Of a stretch of 64,000 nucleotides of DNA, positions 49,498 through 57,971 are shown one piece after another. Numbering within the stretch: position 1 is the first letter of the stretch; each line of letters opens with the position of its first letter. The notes below the pieces were generated by a model that was given only the letters and a program-made list of their open reading frames with translations, was not told the DNA's origin and searched no databases. Origin of the DNA: Anaeromyxobacter diazotrophicus. Lineage in GTDB: Bacteria; Myxococcota; Myxococcia; Myxococcales; Anaeromyxobacteraceae. Both the position numbers and the translations under genes were made by a program. Location: assembly GCF_013340205.1 (NCBI RefSeq), contig NZ_BJTG01000009.1, positions 62,001-126,000 on the forward strand. Reading direction: 5' to 3'.

Positions 49498-51089
49498 GGC
49501 ACCTCCTCCCGCTCGCCTGGGCCGCGCTCACCTTCGCGGTGCTCGCCGCCACGGCACCGGCGCAGGGGATCGGGCGCGACGAGAGCGTGTACCTGGTGGC
49601 CGGCGAGTCCTACGCCGCGTTCTGGGGCGGGCTCCTCCGCTCGCCGCGGGCCGCGCTGGCGACGCGCGACCGCGCCTTCGCGGTGAACCACGAGCACCCC
49701 CCGCTCGCGAAGGAGCTCTACGGCGCCACCCACGCGCTCTTCACGGAGCGGCTGGGCTGGACGAGCCACCTGCAGGGCGCGCGGCTCGGCGCCTGCGCCT
49801 TCGGCGCGCTGCTCTCGGCGCTGCTCGCCTCGATCGGGCTCGAGCTCGCCGGGCTCGCGGGCGGGCTCCTCGCGCCGGCGCTCTTCTGGGCGGTGCCGCG
49901 GCACTTCTACCACGGCCACCCCGCCGCCCTGGACCTGCCCATCACGGCGCTGTGGCTGGCGGTGGTGCTCGCCTACCGCCGGAGCCTCTCGCCCGCGCCG
50001 ACCCGCGCGGCGAAATTCGGCCGGGCGGCGATCGCCGGGCTCGCCTTCGGCGCCGCGGTCGCGACCAAGCACAACGCCTGGTTCCTGCCGCCGCTCCTCC
50101 TCGCGCACTGGGCGCTCTCGCGGGCGCTGGCGCGCCGCCGCGGCGAGCCGTTCGGCCCGCTGCCGCTCGCCTTCCCCGCCATGGCGATCCTGGGGCCGGC
50201 GGTGCTCCTCGCCTCCTGGCCCTGGCTCTGGCGCGACGGCTGGGCGCGGCTCGGCGCCTACCTGGCGTTCCACCTCCAGCACGAGAACTACAGCTGGCTC
50301 TACCTGGGCCGCATCCTGCGCGAGCCCCCCTTCCCCGTCGCCTACCCCTTCGTCGTGACGGCGCTCACCGTGCCGGCCGCGGTGCTGCTCGTCTACTGCG
50401 GCGGCTTCCTGCACGCGCTCGGGCGGCTGGTGGCCGAGCGGCGGACGCGCGCGGCCTCGGACGAGCTCCTCTGGCTCCTCCAGGCCGCCTTCTCCATCGC
50501 GCTCATCGCCTGGCCGACGGTGCCGATCTTCGGCGGCGTGAAGCACTGGCTGCCCTCGATGCCCTTCCTGGCGCTGCTCGGCGCGCGCGCGCTCGCCGCC
50601 GCCGGCCGCGCCCTGTGGCCCGCCCGCGCCGGCGCCGTCACCGCCGCGCTGGGCCTCGCGGCGCTCGCGCCCGGCGCGTGGGCGGTCGCCCACCTCCACC
50701 CGTACGGCACCGCCGCCTACAACGAGCTGGCGGGCGGCGCGCCCGGCGCGGCCACCCTCGGGATGCAGCGGCAGTACTGGGGCGACGCGCCGGTGGGCCT
50801 CCTCGCGGCCATCGACGCGCACGCCGCGCCGGGCGCGCGCATCTGGTGGCAGGAGACCACCGCGCTCGCCGTGCGCGCCTACCAGCGCGACGGGCGGCTC
50901 CGGGCCGACCTGCGCTGGGCGAGCGGGCCGGAGGAGGCGGACCTCTCGCTGTGGCAGTTCCACCAGGAGTTCCGGGACAAGGAGTACCGGACCTGGACCG
51001 CCTTCGGGGACGCGCGCCCGGTGGAGGTGCTCGCGCTCGACGAGGTGCCGCTCGCGACCGTCTACGCGCGCCCGGGGGCGTGGCGCTGA
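49494..51089 (+). CDS. GT39/PMT-like membrane glycosyltransferase
   Basis: A 531-residue multi-pass protein. The first loop carries RDESVY in GIGRDESVYLVAGESYAAFW, equivalent to the acidic D-E catalytic motif of C-type glycosyltransferases. VNHEHPPLAKELYGATHALF is the next family hallmark (H-P-P). About ten helices follow, including ALFWAVPRHFYHGHPAALDL. A 160-residue C-terminal soluble part contains WWQETTALAVRAYQRDGRLR. Such enzymes move a sugar from a polyprenyl-phosphate to a protein or lipid on the outer face of the membrane. The acceptor is unknown. ATGA overlap with the preceding gene. Confidence 0.85.
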   Translation: MRHLLPLAWAALTFAVLAATAPAQGIGRDESVYLVAGESYAAFWGGLLRSPRAALATRDRAFAVNHEHPPLAKELYGATHALFTERLGWTSHLQGARLGACAFGALLSALLASIGLELAGLAGGLLAPALFWAVPRHFYHGHPAALDLPITALWLAVVLAYRRSLSPAPTRAAKFGRAAIAGLAFGAAVATKHNAWFLPPLLLAHWALSRALARRRGEPFGPLPLAFPAMAILGPAVLLASWPWLWRDGWARLGAYLAFHLQHENYSWLYLGRILREPPFPVAYPFVVTALTVPAAVLLVYCGGFLHALGRLVAERRTRAASDELLWLLQAAFSIALIAWPTVPIFGGVKHWLPSMPFLALLGARALAAAGRALWPARAGAVTAALGLAALAPGAWAVAHLHPYGTAAYNELAGGAPGAATLGMQRQYWGDAPVGLLAAIDAHAAPGARIWWQETTALAVRAYQRDGRLRADLRWASGPEEADLSLWQFHQEFRDKEYRTWTAFGDARPVEVLALDEVPLATVYARPGAWR

Positions 51090-51105
51090 CCCCCGGGCCG
51101 CGCCG

Positions 51106-52437
51106 TCAGCGGCTCGCCATGAGCGCGTCGGGGAGCGCGGTGGCGATCCCGGGGAAGACGCAGACCAGCACCACCGCCACCACCATGAGGCCGACGAACG
51201 GCACCACGCCCCACACCACCTCGCCGAGCGGGATGTCGGGCGCCACGTTCTTGATGACGAAGATGTTGAGCCCCACCGGCGGGTGGATGAGCCCCATCTC
51301 CATCACCACCGTCATGACCACCCCGAACCAGACCAGGTCGAAGCCGGCCGCCCGGAGCGGCGGCAGGATGATGGGCGCGGTCATGAGGATGATCGACACC
51401 GGCGGCAGGAAGAACCCGAGCACCACCACGAAGACCAGGATGGCGGCGAGGAGCAGCCAGCGCGAGAGGTGCATGGCCACGATCCACTCCGCGGCCGACT
51501 GGCTGATCCGCAGGTAGCTCATGACGTAGGAGTAGAGGAGCGACATGCCGATGATGAACAAGAGCATGGTCGACTCCCGGAGCGTCCCGGTCAGGATCGG
51601 CTTCACGTCGCGCGGCCGCCAGACGCGGTAGATGATGGCGATGAGCGAGAGCGCCAGGATGGCCCCCAGCCCGGCGGTCTCGGAGGGCGTGGCATACCCG
51701 CCGTAGAGCGCCACCATCACGCCGATGAGCAGGAGCACGAACGGCACGACCTTCGGCAGCATGCGCGTCTTCTCGCGCAGCGTGAGCTCGGGCTCCTCCT
51801 CCAGCGCGGGCTCCGCCAGGCGGCGGGCGGCCCGGTCGCGCTGGAAGCGGAAGGCGGTGTAGGCGGAGAAGAGCACGACCAGCAAGAGGCCCGGCCCGAC
51901 CCCGGCCAGGAAGAGCCGCCCGAGCGACTGCTCCGAGGCGACCGCGAACAGGATCATGGTGATGGAGGGCGGGAGCAGGATGCCGAGGGTCCCGCCGGCG
52001 GCGATGATGCCGGTCGCCAGCCGGGGCGAGTAGCCGCGGGCGCGCATCTCCGGGATCCCGGCGCTGCCGATGGCGGAGGCGGTGGCCGGGCTCGAGCCGG
52101 CCATGGCGGCGAAGAGCGCGCAGGCGAAGACGTTGGCGATGCCGAGGCCGCCTGGGATCTTCCGCATCCAGGCGTGGATGGCCGAGTAGAGGTCCGCGCC
52201 GGCGCGCGACTTGCCGATGGCGGCGCCCTTCAGGATGAAGAGCGGGATGGAGAGCAGCGTGATGCTCGACATCTCCTCGTAGACGTTCTGGGTGACGGTG
52301 TCGAGCGCGGCGCCCGGCATGAAGAAGTACATGAACGTCACCGCCACCGCGCCGAGCGCGAAGGCGATGGGGATCCCGGAGAACATCACGACCAGGGTGG
52401 CGGCCCCGTAGAGCGCGCCGACGACCGAGACGCTCAT
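51106..52437 (-). CDS. dctM: TRAP transporter large permease (DctM)
   Basis: A 443-residue TRAP large subunit with about 12 helices. Hallmarks are the start ALYGAATLVVMFSGIPIAFA, IPLFILKGAAIGKSRAGADL, the sodium-site region ACALFAAMAGSSPATASAIG then GIPEMRARGYSPRLATGIIA, and GILLPPSITMILFAVASEQS. The C-terminal GLIHPPVGLNIFVIKNVAPD is also conserved. It moves a carboxylate with Na+ after delivery by DctP. The ATG at 52437 overlaps dctQ by ATGA. A substrate of malonate is inferred from the divergent mdc operon and the shared operator. Confidence 0.93.
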   Translation of the reverse strand: MSVSVVGALYGAATLVVMFSGIPIAFALGAVAVTFMYFFMPGAALDTVTQNVYEEMSSITLLSIPLFILKGAAIGKSRAGADLYSAIHAWMRKIPGGLGIANVFACALFAAMAGSSPATASAIGSAGIPEMRARGYSPRLATGIIAAGGTLGILLPPSITMILFAVASEQSLGRLFLAGVGPGLLLVVLFSAYTAFRFQRDRAARRLAEPALEEEPELTLREKTRMLPKVVPFVLLLIGVMVALYGGYATPSETAGLGAILALSLIAIIYRVWRPRDVKPILTGTLRESTMLLFIIGMSLLYSYVMSYLRISQSAAEWIVAMHLSRWLLLAAILVFVVVLGFFLPPVSIILMTAPIILPPLRAAGFDLVWFGVVMTVVMEMGLIHPPVGLNIFVIKNVAPDIPLGEVVWGVVPFVGLMVVAVVLVCVFPGIATALPDALMASR

Positions 52438-53003
52438 CGGGCCACCTCCGCCCGCGCGAAGTGCTGCAGGAGCTGCACCAGGAGCTGCAGCGCCACCAGC
52501 GTCATCCCGACCGCCATGAACGAGTAGGGGATCCACAGCGGCGGCGCCCAGCTCGAGGACGAGGTCTGGCCCTCCGCGACCGCCTCGTGGAGGAGCGTCC
52601 ACGACTTCCAGGAGAAGAAGGCGCAGAAGAGGAGCGAGATGAGGTCGGCCACGGCGCGGCGCCAGCGCTCCACCCGGGGCGGCAGCAGCGACGCCAGGGC
52701 GGCGATGCCGACGTGCCCGCGGTAGGACTGCACGTAGGCGCCGCAGAGGAAGGTGGCCGCCACCATCAGGAACACCGACGCCTCGTCCTGCCAGTCGGTG
52801 GGGATCTTGAAGAAGTAGCGGGTGAGGACGCTCCCGGTGAGCACGCCGGCCGCGCCGAGCAGGGCCAGCATCGAGACCCCCAGCAGCCCACGGTTGATCG
52901 CGTCGAGCGCGCGGCCCGCGAGGGCGAGCGCGCCCGTCCGCCGGAGGGCGACCGGCGCGGGGGCGGCGTGCGGCGCCAGCTCGGCGCCGGGGAGCGCGCT
53001 CAC
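52434..53003 (-). CDS. dctQ: TRAP transporter small permease (DctQ)
   Basis: A 189-residue TRAP small subunit. After a 30-residue Pro/Ala-rich tail come four helices: LLGVSMLALLGAAGVLTGSV, EASVFLMVAATFLCGAYVQS, RRAVADLISLLFCAFFSWKS and PYSFMAVGMTLVALQLLVQL. TRYFFKIPTDWQDEASVF and RGHVGIAALASLLP are family motifs. The start is GTG at 53003, overlapping the dctP stop by GTGA. It stabilises the large permease in the inner membrane. Confidence 0.9.
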   Translation of the reverse strand: MSALPGAELAPHAAPAPVALRRTGALALAGRALDAINRGLLGVSMLALLGAAGVLTGSVLTRYFFKIPTDWQDEASVFLMVAATFLCGAYVQSYRGHVGIAALASLLPPRVERWRRAVADLISLLFCAFFSWKSWTLLHEAVAEGQTSSSSWAPPLWIPYSFMAVGMTLVALQLLVQLLQHFARAEVAR

Positions 53004-54031
53004 AGGGTCTTCTCCGCCAGCGCGAGGAGCTTCGCGCAGCGGTCGTTCCGCGCCGCGAAGTCCTTCCAGGCGGTGGCGCGGGCGATGTCCTGCCAGCGGC
53101 GGACGGTCGCCTCGGAGAGGTCGTGCGTCTGGGCGCCGGCCTTCTGGTAGGCCACCGCCACCTGCTGGTCGTCGGCCTTCGCCATCTCGGTGGCGAAGGT
53201 CTCCAGCTCGGCCCCGAGCTGCATCACCGTCGCCTGCACGTCCTTGGGCAGCCGCTCGAAGATCGCCCGCGACATGATGAGCGGCTCGAGCATGAACCAG
53301 TAGGCCTTGCCGCGGCCGGTGACGAGCTGCTTCGAGACCTCCTCCAGCCGGAAGGACATGAGGCTCGTCGAGGAGGTCATGGCGGCGTCGAGGGCGCCGG
53401 TCTGCATGGCGGCGTAGATCTCGTTCGAGGGCAGGGAGAGCACGGTCGCGCCGGCGGTCTTGAGGACCATGTCCATCTCGCGGCTGCCGCCGCGGACCTT
53501 CTGCGCCCTCGCGTCGTCCGGCTCGACGATGGCCTTGCTGCGGCAGGCGACGCCGCCCGCCTGCCAGATCCAGCTCACCATCAGGACGCCCTTGTCGGCG
53601 AGCAGGTCGGAGAAGTACTTGCCGACCTCCGAGCGCTTCCAGGCCATCCCCTGCTCGTACGAGGTCACCACGCCCGGCATGAGGCCGATGTTGAGCTCCG
53701 GCAGCTCGCCGCCGGCGTAGGAGATCGGCACGAGCGACAGGTCGAGGGCGCCCTTGCGGACGGCGCTGAACTGGGCGTTCGTCTTCATGAGCGAGGAGCC
53801 GGGGTAGACGGTGGCCGCGACCGCCCCGCCGGTGCGCTGCGCGAGCTCGGCGGCGAACTTCCGGCACAGGCGGTCGCGGAAGTCGCCCTCGGTGAGCGTG
53901 CCCCCCGGGAACTGGTGCGAGATCTTGAGGTCGATCTTGCCGGCCGCGCCGGCGCGCCGGGCGAAGGCCGCCGCGAGGGGGGCGCCGGCGAGGCCGAGCA
54001 GGAGCTGCCTACGCGTCATGAGAGCGTTCAT
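53000..54031 (-). CDS. dctP: TRAP transporter substrate-binding protein (DctP)
   Basis: A 343-residue periplasmic protein. A Tat-type signal TRRQLLLGLAGAPLAAAFAR starts at residue 6, so export is probably folded. The mature domain begins KIDLKISHQFPGGTLTEGDF. It has GGAVAATVYPGSSLMKTNAQ, then AVRKGALDLSLVPISYAGGE and LPSNEIYAAMQTGALDAAMT, the DctP/SBP fold with the Arg that fixes the substrate carboxylate expected near RGGSREMDMVL. GAGGAG lies upstream of the ATG. It is first in a dctPQM operon whose promoter overlaps a GntR-type operator. Malonate is the likely ligand. Confidence 0.92.
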   Translation of the reverse strand: MNALMTRRQLLLGLAGAPLAAAFARRAGAAGKIDLKISHQFPGGTLTEGDFRDRLCRKFAAELAQRTGGAVAATVYPGSSLMKTNAQFSAVRKGALDLSLVPISYAGGELPELNIGLMPGVVTSYEQGMAWKRSEVGKYFSDLLADKGVLMVSWIWQAGGVACRSKAIVEPDDARAQKVRGGSREMDMVLKTAGATVLSLPSNEIYAAMQTGALDAAMTSSTSLMSFRLEEVSKQLVTGRGKAYWFMLEPLIMSRAIFERLPKDVQATVMQLGAELETFATEMAKADDQQVAVAYQKAGAQTHDLSEATVRRWQDIARATAWKDFAARNDRCAKLLALAEKTL

Positions 54032-54092
54032 GGAATCGTCTCCTCACCGATCAGCGCGGGTCGTCTTGGAAGCGAGAGGGGGGTAGCTCGTC

Positions 54093-54127
54093 CTGTACGC
54101 TGTATACAATGCTGGCTGAATCGTCAA
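54093..54127 (-). promoter_or_regulatory. dctPQM promoter with overlapping GntR operator
   Basis: On the minus strand, TTGACG (54127-54122) and TATACA (54106-54101) are separated by 15 bp. The -10 lies inside ATTGTATACAGCGTACAG (54110-54093), which matches TTGTAT-ACAGY-rTACAr seen at mdcA and at gntR. A repressor bound here would block RNA polymerase. Confidence 0.7.
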
Positions 54128-54177
54128 ACGCCCCGGCGGGGCTCCTGCGGGTGGCCCATCGCGTCATGAGCTAGCAT

Positions 54178-54191
54178 TTTCAGTCCTGAAA
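54178..54191. promoter_or_regulatory. TTTCAG-TC-CTGAAA palindrome
   Basis: A 14-bp inverted repeat lies between the two divergent promoters, about 18 bp upstream of the mdcA -35. It could be a site for a second regulator; no family is inferred. Confidence 0.35.
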
Positions 54192-54209
54192 CGACTGTGC
54201 ACCCGCCGG

Positions 54210-54246
54210 TTGACGCTTCGCTTCGCCATTGTATACAGTATCCACA
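54210..54246 (+). promoter_or_regulatory. mdcA promoter with overlapping GntR operator
   Basis: TTGACG (54210-54215) and TATACA (54232-54237) have a 16-bp spacer. The operator ATTGTATACAGTATCCACAA (54228-54247) covers the -10 and the start site. It contains ATTGTATACA of the palindrome I recall for Acinetobacter MdcY. The ATG at 54247 is only 9 nt after the -10 and has no SD, so the mRNA is nearly leaderless. Confidence 0.75.
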
Positions 54247-55953
54247 ATGCACGAACTCGCTTCGAGGCTGGACTCGGGGGGGTCACCGGCGCCCGCGGTG
54301 CCGGGCACGGCGGGCGCGCCTCGCCGGTCGTGGCGCACGCTCGCCGACGACAAGGCGCGGCGCCTGGCGCGGATCGCCTCGTTCGCCGACGGCAAGGTGC
54401 TGCGGCGGGAGCGCACCGTGGAGGCGCTCGAGGCGCTCCTCGCGCCGGGCGACCGCGTGGTGCTGGAGGGGGACAACCAGAAGCAGGCCGACTTCCTCTC
54501 CCGCTCCCTGGCGCAGCTCGACCCCGCGCGCGTGCACGACCTGCACCTGCTCATCTCGAGCATCACCCGGCCCGAGCACCTGGCGCTGTTCGAGCGCGGC
54601 CTGGCCCGCCGGGTGGACTTCGCGTTCGCCGGCCCGCAGAGCCTGCGGGTGGCGCAGCTGCTCGAGGACGGCCGGCTCGAGATCGGGGCCATCCACACCT
54701 ACGTCGAGCTCTACGCGCGGATGTTCATCGACCTCTCGCCGCGCGTGGCGCTCGTCTGCGCCGAGAAGGCGGACGCGAGCGGCAACCTCTACACCGGCCC
54801 CAACACCGAGGACACGCCCACCATCGTGGAGGCGGCCGCCTTCCGGCAGGGGCTCGTCATCGCCCAGGTGAACGAGCTCTCCGACGAGCTCCCGCGGGTC
54901 GACATCCCCGGCTCGTGGGTGGACCTCGTCGTGCAGGCGGACCGGCCCTACGCGGTCGAGCCGCTCTTCACCCGCGACCCGCGCCAGATCGACGAGCTGC
55001 AGATCCTGATGGCGATGATGGTGATCCGCGGCGTGTACGAGCGCCACGGCGTCACCTCGCTCAACCACGGGATCGGGTTCGACACGGCCGCCATCGAGCT
55101 CCTCCTGCCCACCTACGGCGAGGCGCTCGGGCTCAAGGGGAAGATCTGCCGGAACTGGGCGCTCAATCCGCACCCCACCCTCATCCCGGCCATCGAGGCG
55201 GGCTGGGTGGAGAGCGTCCACTGCTTCGGCAGCGAGGTGGGGATGGAGGAGTACGTCCGCGCCCGGCCGGACGTCTTCTTCACCGGGCACGACGGGAGCC
55301 TGCGCTCGAACCGGGTGCTGTGCCAGCTCGCCGGGCAGTACGGGGTGGACCTCTTCGTCGGCTCGACGCTGCAGATGGACCGCGACGCGAACTCCTCCAC
55401 CGTGACGCTCGGGCGCCTGGCCGGCTTCGGCGGCGCGCCGAACATGGGGCACGACCCCCGCGGCCGGCGACACAGCACGCCCGCCTGGCTCGACCTGGCG
55501 CAGGGCGAGGGCGAGGTGGTGCGCGGCCGCAAGCTCGTGGTGCAGCTCGCCGAGACCTTCCAGCGCGGCGGGCAGCCGGTGTTCGTCGACAGCCTCGACG
55601 CGGTGGCGGTGGGCAAGGCGAGCGGCATGCCCATCGCGCCGGTCATGATCTACGGCGACGACGTCTCGCACGTCGTGACCGAGGAGGGCGTGGCCTACCT
55701 GTACCGCGCCGGCGGCCCCGAGGAGCGGCGCGCCGCGCTGGCGGCGGTGGCGGGGGCGACGCCGGTCGGCCGCGCGGCCGATCCGCGCCGGACCGCCTCG
55801 CTCCGCGCCCGCGGCCTGGTGGCCCTGCCGGAGGACCTCGGGGTGCGGCGGCGCGAGGCGCGGCGCTCACTCCTCGCCGCGCGGAGCATCGAGGACCTCG
55901 TGACGTGGTCGGGGGGCCTCTACCAGCCGCCCGCACGGTTCCGGAGCTGGTGA
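54247..55953 (+). CDS. mdcA: Malonate decarboxylase alpha subunit (acetyl-S-ACP:malonate ACP transferase)
   Basis: A 568-residue subunit that swaps acetyl for malonyl on the MdcC acyl carrier. Family segments are RSWRTLADDKARRLARIASF, GDRVVLEGDNQKQADFLSRS, then VHDLHLLISSITRPEHLALF and GAIHTYVELYARMFIDLSPR. GLKGKICRNWALNPHPTLIP and DGSLRSNRVLCQLAGQYGVD are also conserved. The length (about 550) is normal. It heads the seven-gene order mdcABCDEGH known from Pseudomonas. The ATG at 54247 was chosen; an upstream TTG at 54229 lies within the operator and -10. Confidence 0.95.
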   Translation: MHELASRLDSGGSPAPAVPGTAGAPRRSWRTLADDKARRLARIASFADGKVLRRERTVEALEALLAPGDRVVLEGDNQKQADFLSRSLAQLDPARVHDLHLLISSITRPEHLALFERGLARRVDFAFAGPQSLRVAQLLEDGRLEIGAIHTYVELYARMFIDLSPRVALVCAEKADASGNLYTGPNTEDTPTIVEAAAFRQGLVIAQVNELSDELPRVDIPGSWVDLVVQADRPYAVEPLFTRDPRQIDELQILMAMMVIRGVYERHGVTSLNHGIGFDTAAIELLLPTYGEALGLKGKICRNWALNPHPTLIPAIEAGWVESVHCFGSEVGMEEYVRARPDVFFTGHDGSLRSNRVLCQLAGQYGVDLFVGSTLQMDRDANSSTVTLGRLAGFGGAPNMGHDPRGRRHSTPAWLDLAQGEGEVVRGRKLVVQLAETFQRGGQPVFVDSLDAVAVGKASGMPIAPVMIYGDDVSHVVTEEGVAYLYRAGGPEERRAALAAVAGATPVGRAADPRRTASLRARGLVALPEDLGVRRREARRSLLAARSIEDLVTWSGGLYQPPARFRSW

Positions 55954-55957
55954 GCGC

Positions 55958-56827
55958 GTGCCGCCTCTCGCAGCCGCCGCGCGCCTCGACGCGAGCCCCG
56001 TCCCGGACCGCCTGGCGGCGCTGGCGGTGCGCGCGCTGGTCGAGGAGGCCGAGCTCACGCCCAAGCCGGCGCTGGTGGACCGGCGCGGCCGGGGGGCGCA
56101 CCACGACCTCGACCTCGCGCTCATGCGGCGCTCGGCCGAGGCGCTCCGCGGCGCCTTCGCGGCCATGGCGGAGGCGGCGGCCGGGGCGCCCGCCGGCCTC
56201 GCGCTGCGGGAGCGGCTCGGCGCGCTGGGGCGCGCCGGCGAGCGCGCCATGCTCGCCGCCACCGGGGGCGTCAACACGCACCGGGGCGCGCTGTGGGCGC
56301 TGGGCCTGCTCGTCGCGGCGGCCTCGCAGGAGGGCGGCGCCGGCGCGCCGGCGGCCCTCGGCGCCCGCGCCGCCATGCTGGCGCGGCTCCCCGACCGCTT
56401 CGCCCCCGCCGCCGGCTCCCACGGCTCGCTCGCCTGCCTGCGCTTCCGCGTGGCCGGCGCGCGGGGCGAGGCGCGCGCCGGCTTCCCGCACGCCGTGGCG
56501 GTGGGCTGGCCAGCGCTGCGCGAGGCGCGTGCGCGCGGGGCCGGCGAGGAGGCCGCCCGCCTCGACGCGCTCCTCGCCATCATGGCCCGCCTCGACGACA
56601 CCTGCCTCCTCCACCGTGCCGGGCTGCGCGGGCTCCACGCCGCCCAGCGCGGCGCGGCCGCCGCGCTCGCCGCTGGCGGGGCGGGGACGCCGGAGGGGCG
56701 CCGGGCCCTCCTCGCGCTCGACGCCGCGCTGCTCGCGCTGCGGGCCTCGCCCGGCGGGAGCGCCGATCTGCTCGCGGCGGTGCTGTTCCTCGACGCGCTG
56801 GGCGGCGAGCCGCCGCCCGGGAGGTGA
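55958..56827 (+). CDS. mdcB: Triphosphoribosyl-dephospho-CoA synthase
   Basis: A 289-residue CitG/MdcB-family enzyme. It makes 2'-(5''-triphosphoribosyl)-3'-dephospho-CoA from ATP and dephospho-CoA, the precursor of the MdcC prosthetic group. Conserved segments are LVEEAELTPKPALVDRRGRG, AHHDLDLALMRRSAEALRGA and ATGGVNTHRGALWALGLLVA, plus LDDTCLLHRAGLRGLHAAQR toward the C-terminus. It starts at GTG 55958, 4 nt after the mdcA stop. Confidence 0.92.
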   Translation: MPPLAAAARLDASPVPDRLAALAVRALVEEAELTPKPALVDRRGRGAHHDLDLALMRRSAEALRGAFAAMAEAAAGAPAGLALRERLGALGRAGERAMLAATGGVNTHRGALWALGLLVAAASQEGGAGAPAALGARAAMLARLPDRFAPAAGSHGSLACLRFRVAGARGEARAGFPHAVAVGWPALREARARGAGEEAARLDALLAIMARLDDTCLLHRAGLRGLHAAQRGAAAALAAGGAGTPEGRRALLALDAALLALRASPGGSADLLAAVLFLDALGGEPPPGR

Positions 56828-56829
56828 CG

Positions 56830-57123
56830 ATGGAGACGCTGGAGTTCCGCTACCCCGGCGCCGAGCCGGTCCCGCGCCGCGCCCACGTGGGCGTGGTCGC
56901 GTCGGGCGACCTCGAGGTCCTCTTCGAGCCGCGCCCCGGCGCCGAGGCGCTGGTGCGGGTCCGGACCAGCGTCGACGGCTACCGCGCCGTCTGGCAGAGC
57001 GTCCTCGACCGCTTCTTCGCGCGCCACCCGGCCGCGGCCGCGGTCGAGATCAACGACTTCGGCGCCACGCCGGGCATGGTGACCCTGCGCCTCGAGCAGG
57101 CGCTCGAGGAGAGCGCGTCATGA
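56830..57123 (+). CDS. mdcC: Malonate decarboxylase acyl carrier protein (delta subunit)
   Basis: A 97-residue carrier. The phosphoribosyl-dephospho-CoA attachment Ser is Ser25 in HVGVVASGDLEVLFEPRPG, matching the position known for Klebsiella MdcC. EALVRVRTSVDGYRAVWQSV and AVEINDFGATPGMVTLRLEQ complete the CitD-like fold. GGGAGG lies 6 nt before the ATG at 56830; a GTG two codons earlier is less likely. The stop overlaps mdcD by ATGA. The carrier holds the acetyl or malonyl thioester during decarboxylation. Confidence 0.92.
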   Translation: METLEFRYPGAEPVPRRAHVGVVASGDLEVLFEPRPGAEALVRVRTSVDGYRAVWQSVLDRFFARHPAAAAVEINDFGATPGMVTLRLEQALEESAS

Positions 57124-57971
57124 GCGGCGCCCTCCCCGCCGCCCTGGCGCGGCAGAGCTTCATCGAGCTCACGGCGCGCGAGCGCGCCCGCGCGCTGCTC
57201 GACCCGGGCAGCTTCCGCGAGCTCCTCGGCCCCTTCGACCGGCTCGCCTCGCCCTGGCTGGAGCAGCAGGGGGTGGTCCCGCAGGAGGACGACGGCGTCG
57301 TGCTGGCGCGCGGCCTCCTCGGCGGCGCGCCGGCGGTGGTGATGGCCGTCGAGAGCGGCTTCCAGGGCGGGAGCGTGGGCGAGGTGGGCGGCGCGAAGAT
57401 CGCCGCCGCGCTCGAGGCGGCGCTGCGCGACCGGCAGCGCGGCGTCCCCATCCGCCCGGTGCTGGTCCTCGAGACGGGCGGCGTGCGGCTGCAGGAGGCG
57501 AACCTGGGGCTGGCGGCGGTGGCCGAGATCCACGCCGCGCTGGTGGCGCTGCGGCGCGAGGCGCCGGTGGTGGGCGTGGTGAGCGGGATGGTGGGCTGCT
57601 TCGGCGGGATGTCGATCGCGGCCGGGCTGTGCAGCCACCTCGTCGTCCTGCGCCAGGCGCGCCTCGGGCTGAACGGCCCCGAGGTGGTGGAGCAGGAGGC
57701 GGGGCTCGACGAGCTCGACGCGGCGGACCGCCCGCTGGTGTGGAGCCTGGTGGGCGGCGAGCAGCGGTACCTGACCGGCCTCGCCGACGCGCTCGTCGAG
57801 GACGACGCCGGCGCGGTGAGCGGCGCGGTCCGCCGCGCCTTCGCCGTCCCCGCGCCCGCCGCGGCCCGGAGCGAGCGGGTGGGGCTGTTCCTGGATCGGC
57901 TGGCGGCGATCGACCCGGCGGCGCCGCCCGGCGCGGCGGCGCTCCGGTACGCGTGGGGAGGCCGGCGATGA
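57120..57971 (+). CDS. mdcD: Malonate decarboxylase beta subunit
   Basis: A 283-residue carboxyltransferase-fold subunit. It has SFIELTARERARALLDPGSF, then GVVLARGLLGGAPAVVMAVE and FQGGSVGEVGGAKIAAALEA. The oxyanion-hole/catalytic region is VLVLETGGVRLQEANLGLAA and VVGVVSGMVGCFGGMSIAAG. With MdcE it decarboxylates malonyl-S-ACP to acetyl-S-ACP. The start ATG at 57120 overlaps the mdcC stop, and the mdcE start overlaps its own stop. Confidence 0.93.
   Translation: MSGALPAALARQSFIELTARERARALLDPGSFRELLGPFDRLASPWLEQQGVVPQEDDGVVLARGLLGGAPAVVMAVESGFQGGSVGEVGGAKIAAALEAALRDRQRGVPIRPVLVLETGGVRLQEANLGLAAVAEIHAALVALRREAPVVGVVSGMVGCFGGMSIAAGLCSHLVVLRQARLGLNGPEVVEQEAGLDELDAADRPLVWSLVGGEQRYLTGLADALVEDDAGAVSGAVRRAFAVPAPAAARSERVGLFLDRLAAIDPAAPPGAAALRYAWGGRR

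Noticed and set aside
54229-54246. TTG start for mdcA six codons upstream
   Set aside because: It lies on the -10 element and operator and would need transcription to start inside the repressor site; the ATG at 54247 is consistent with conserved N-termini.
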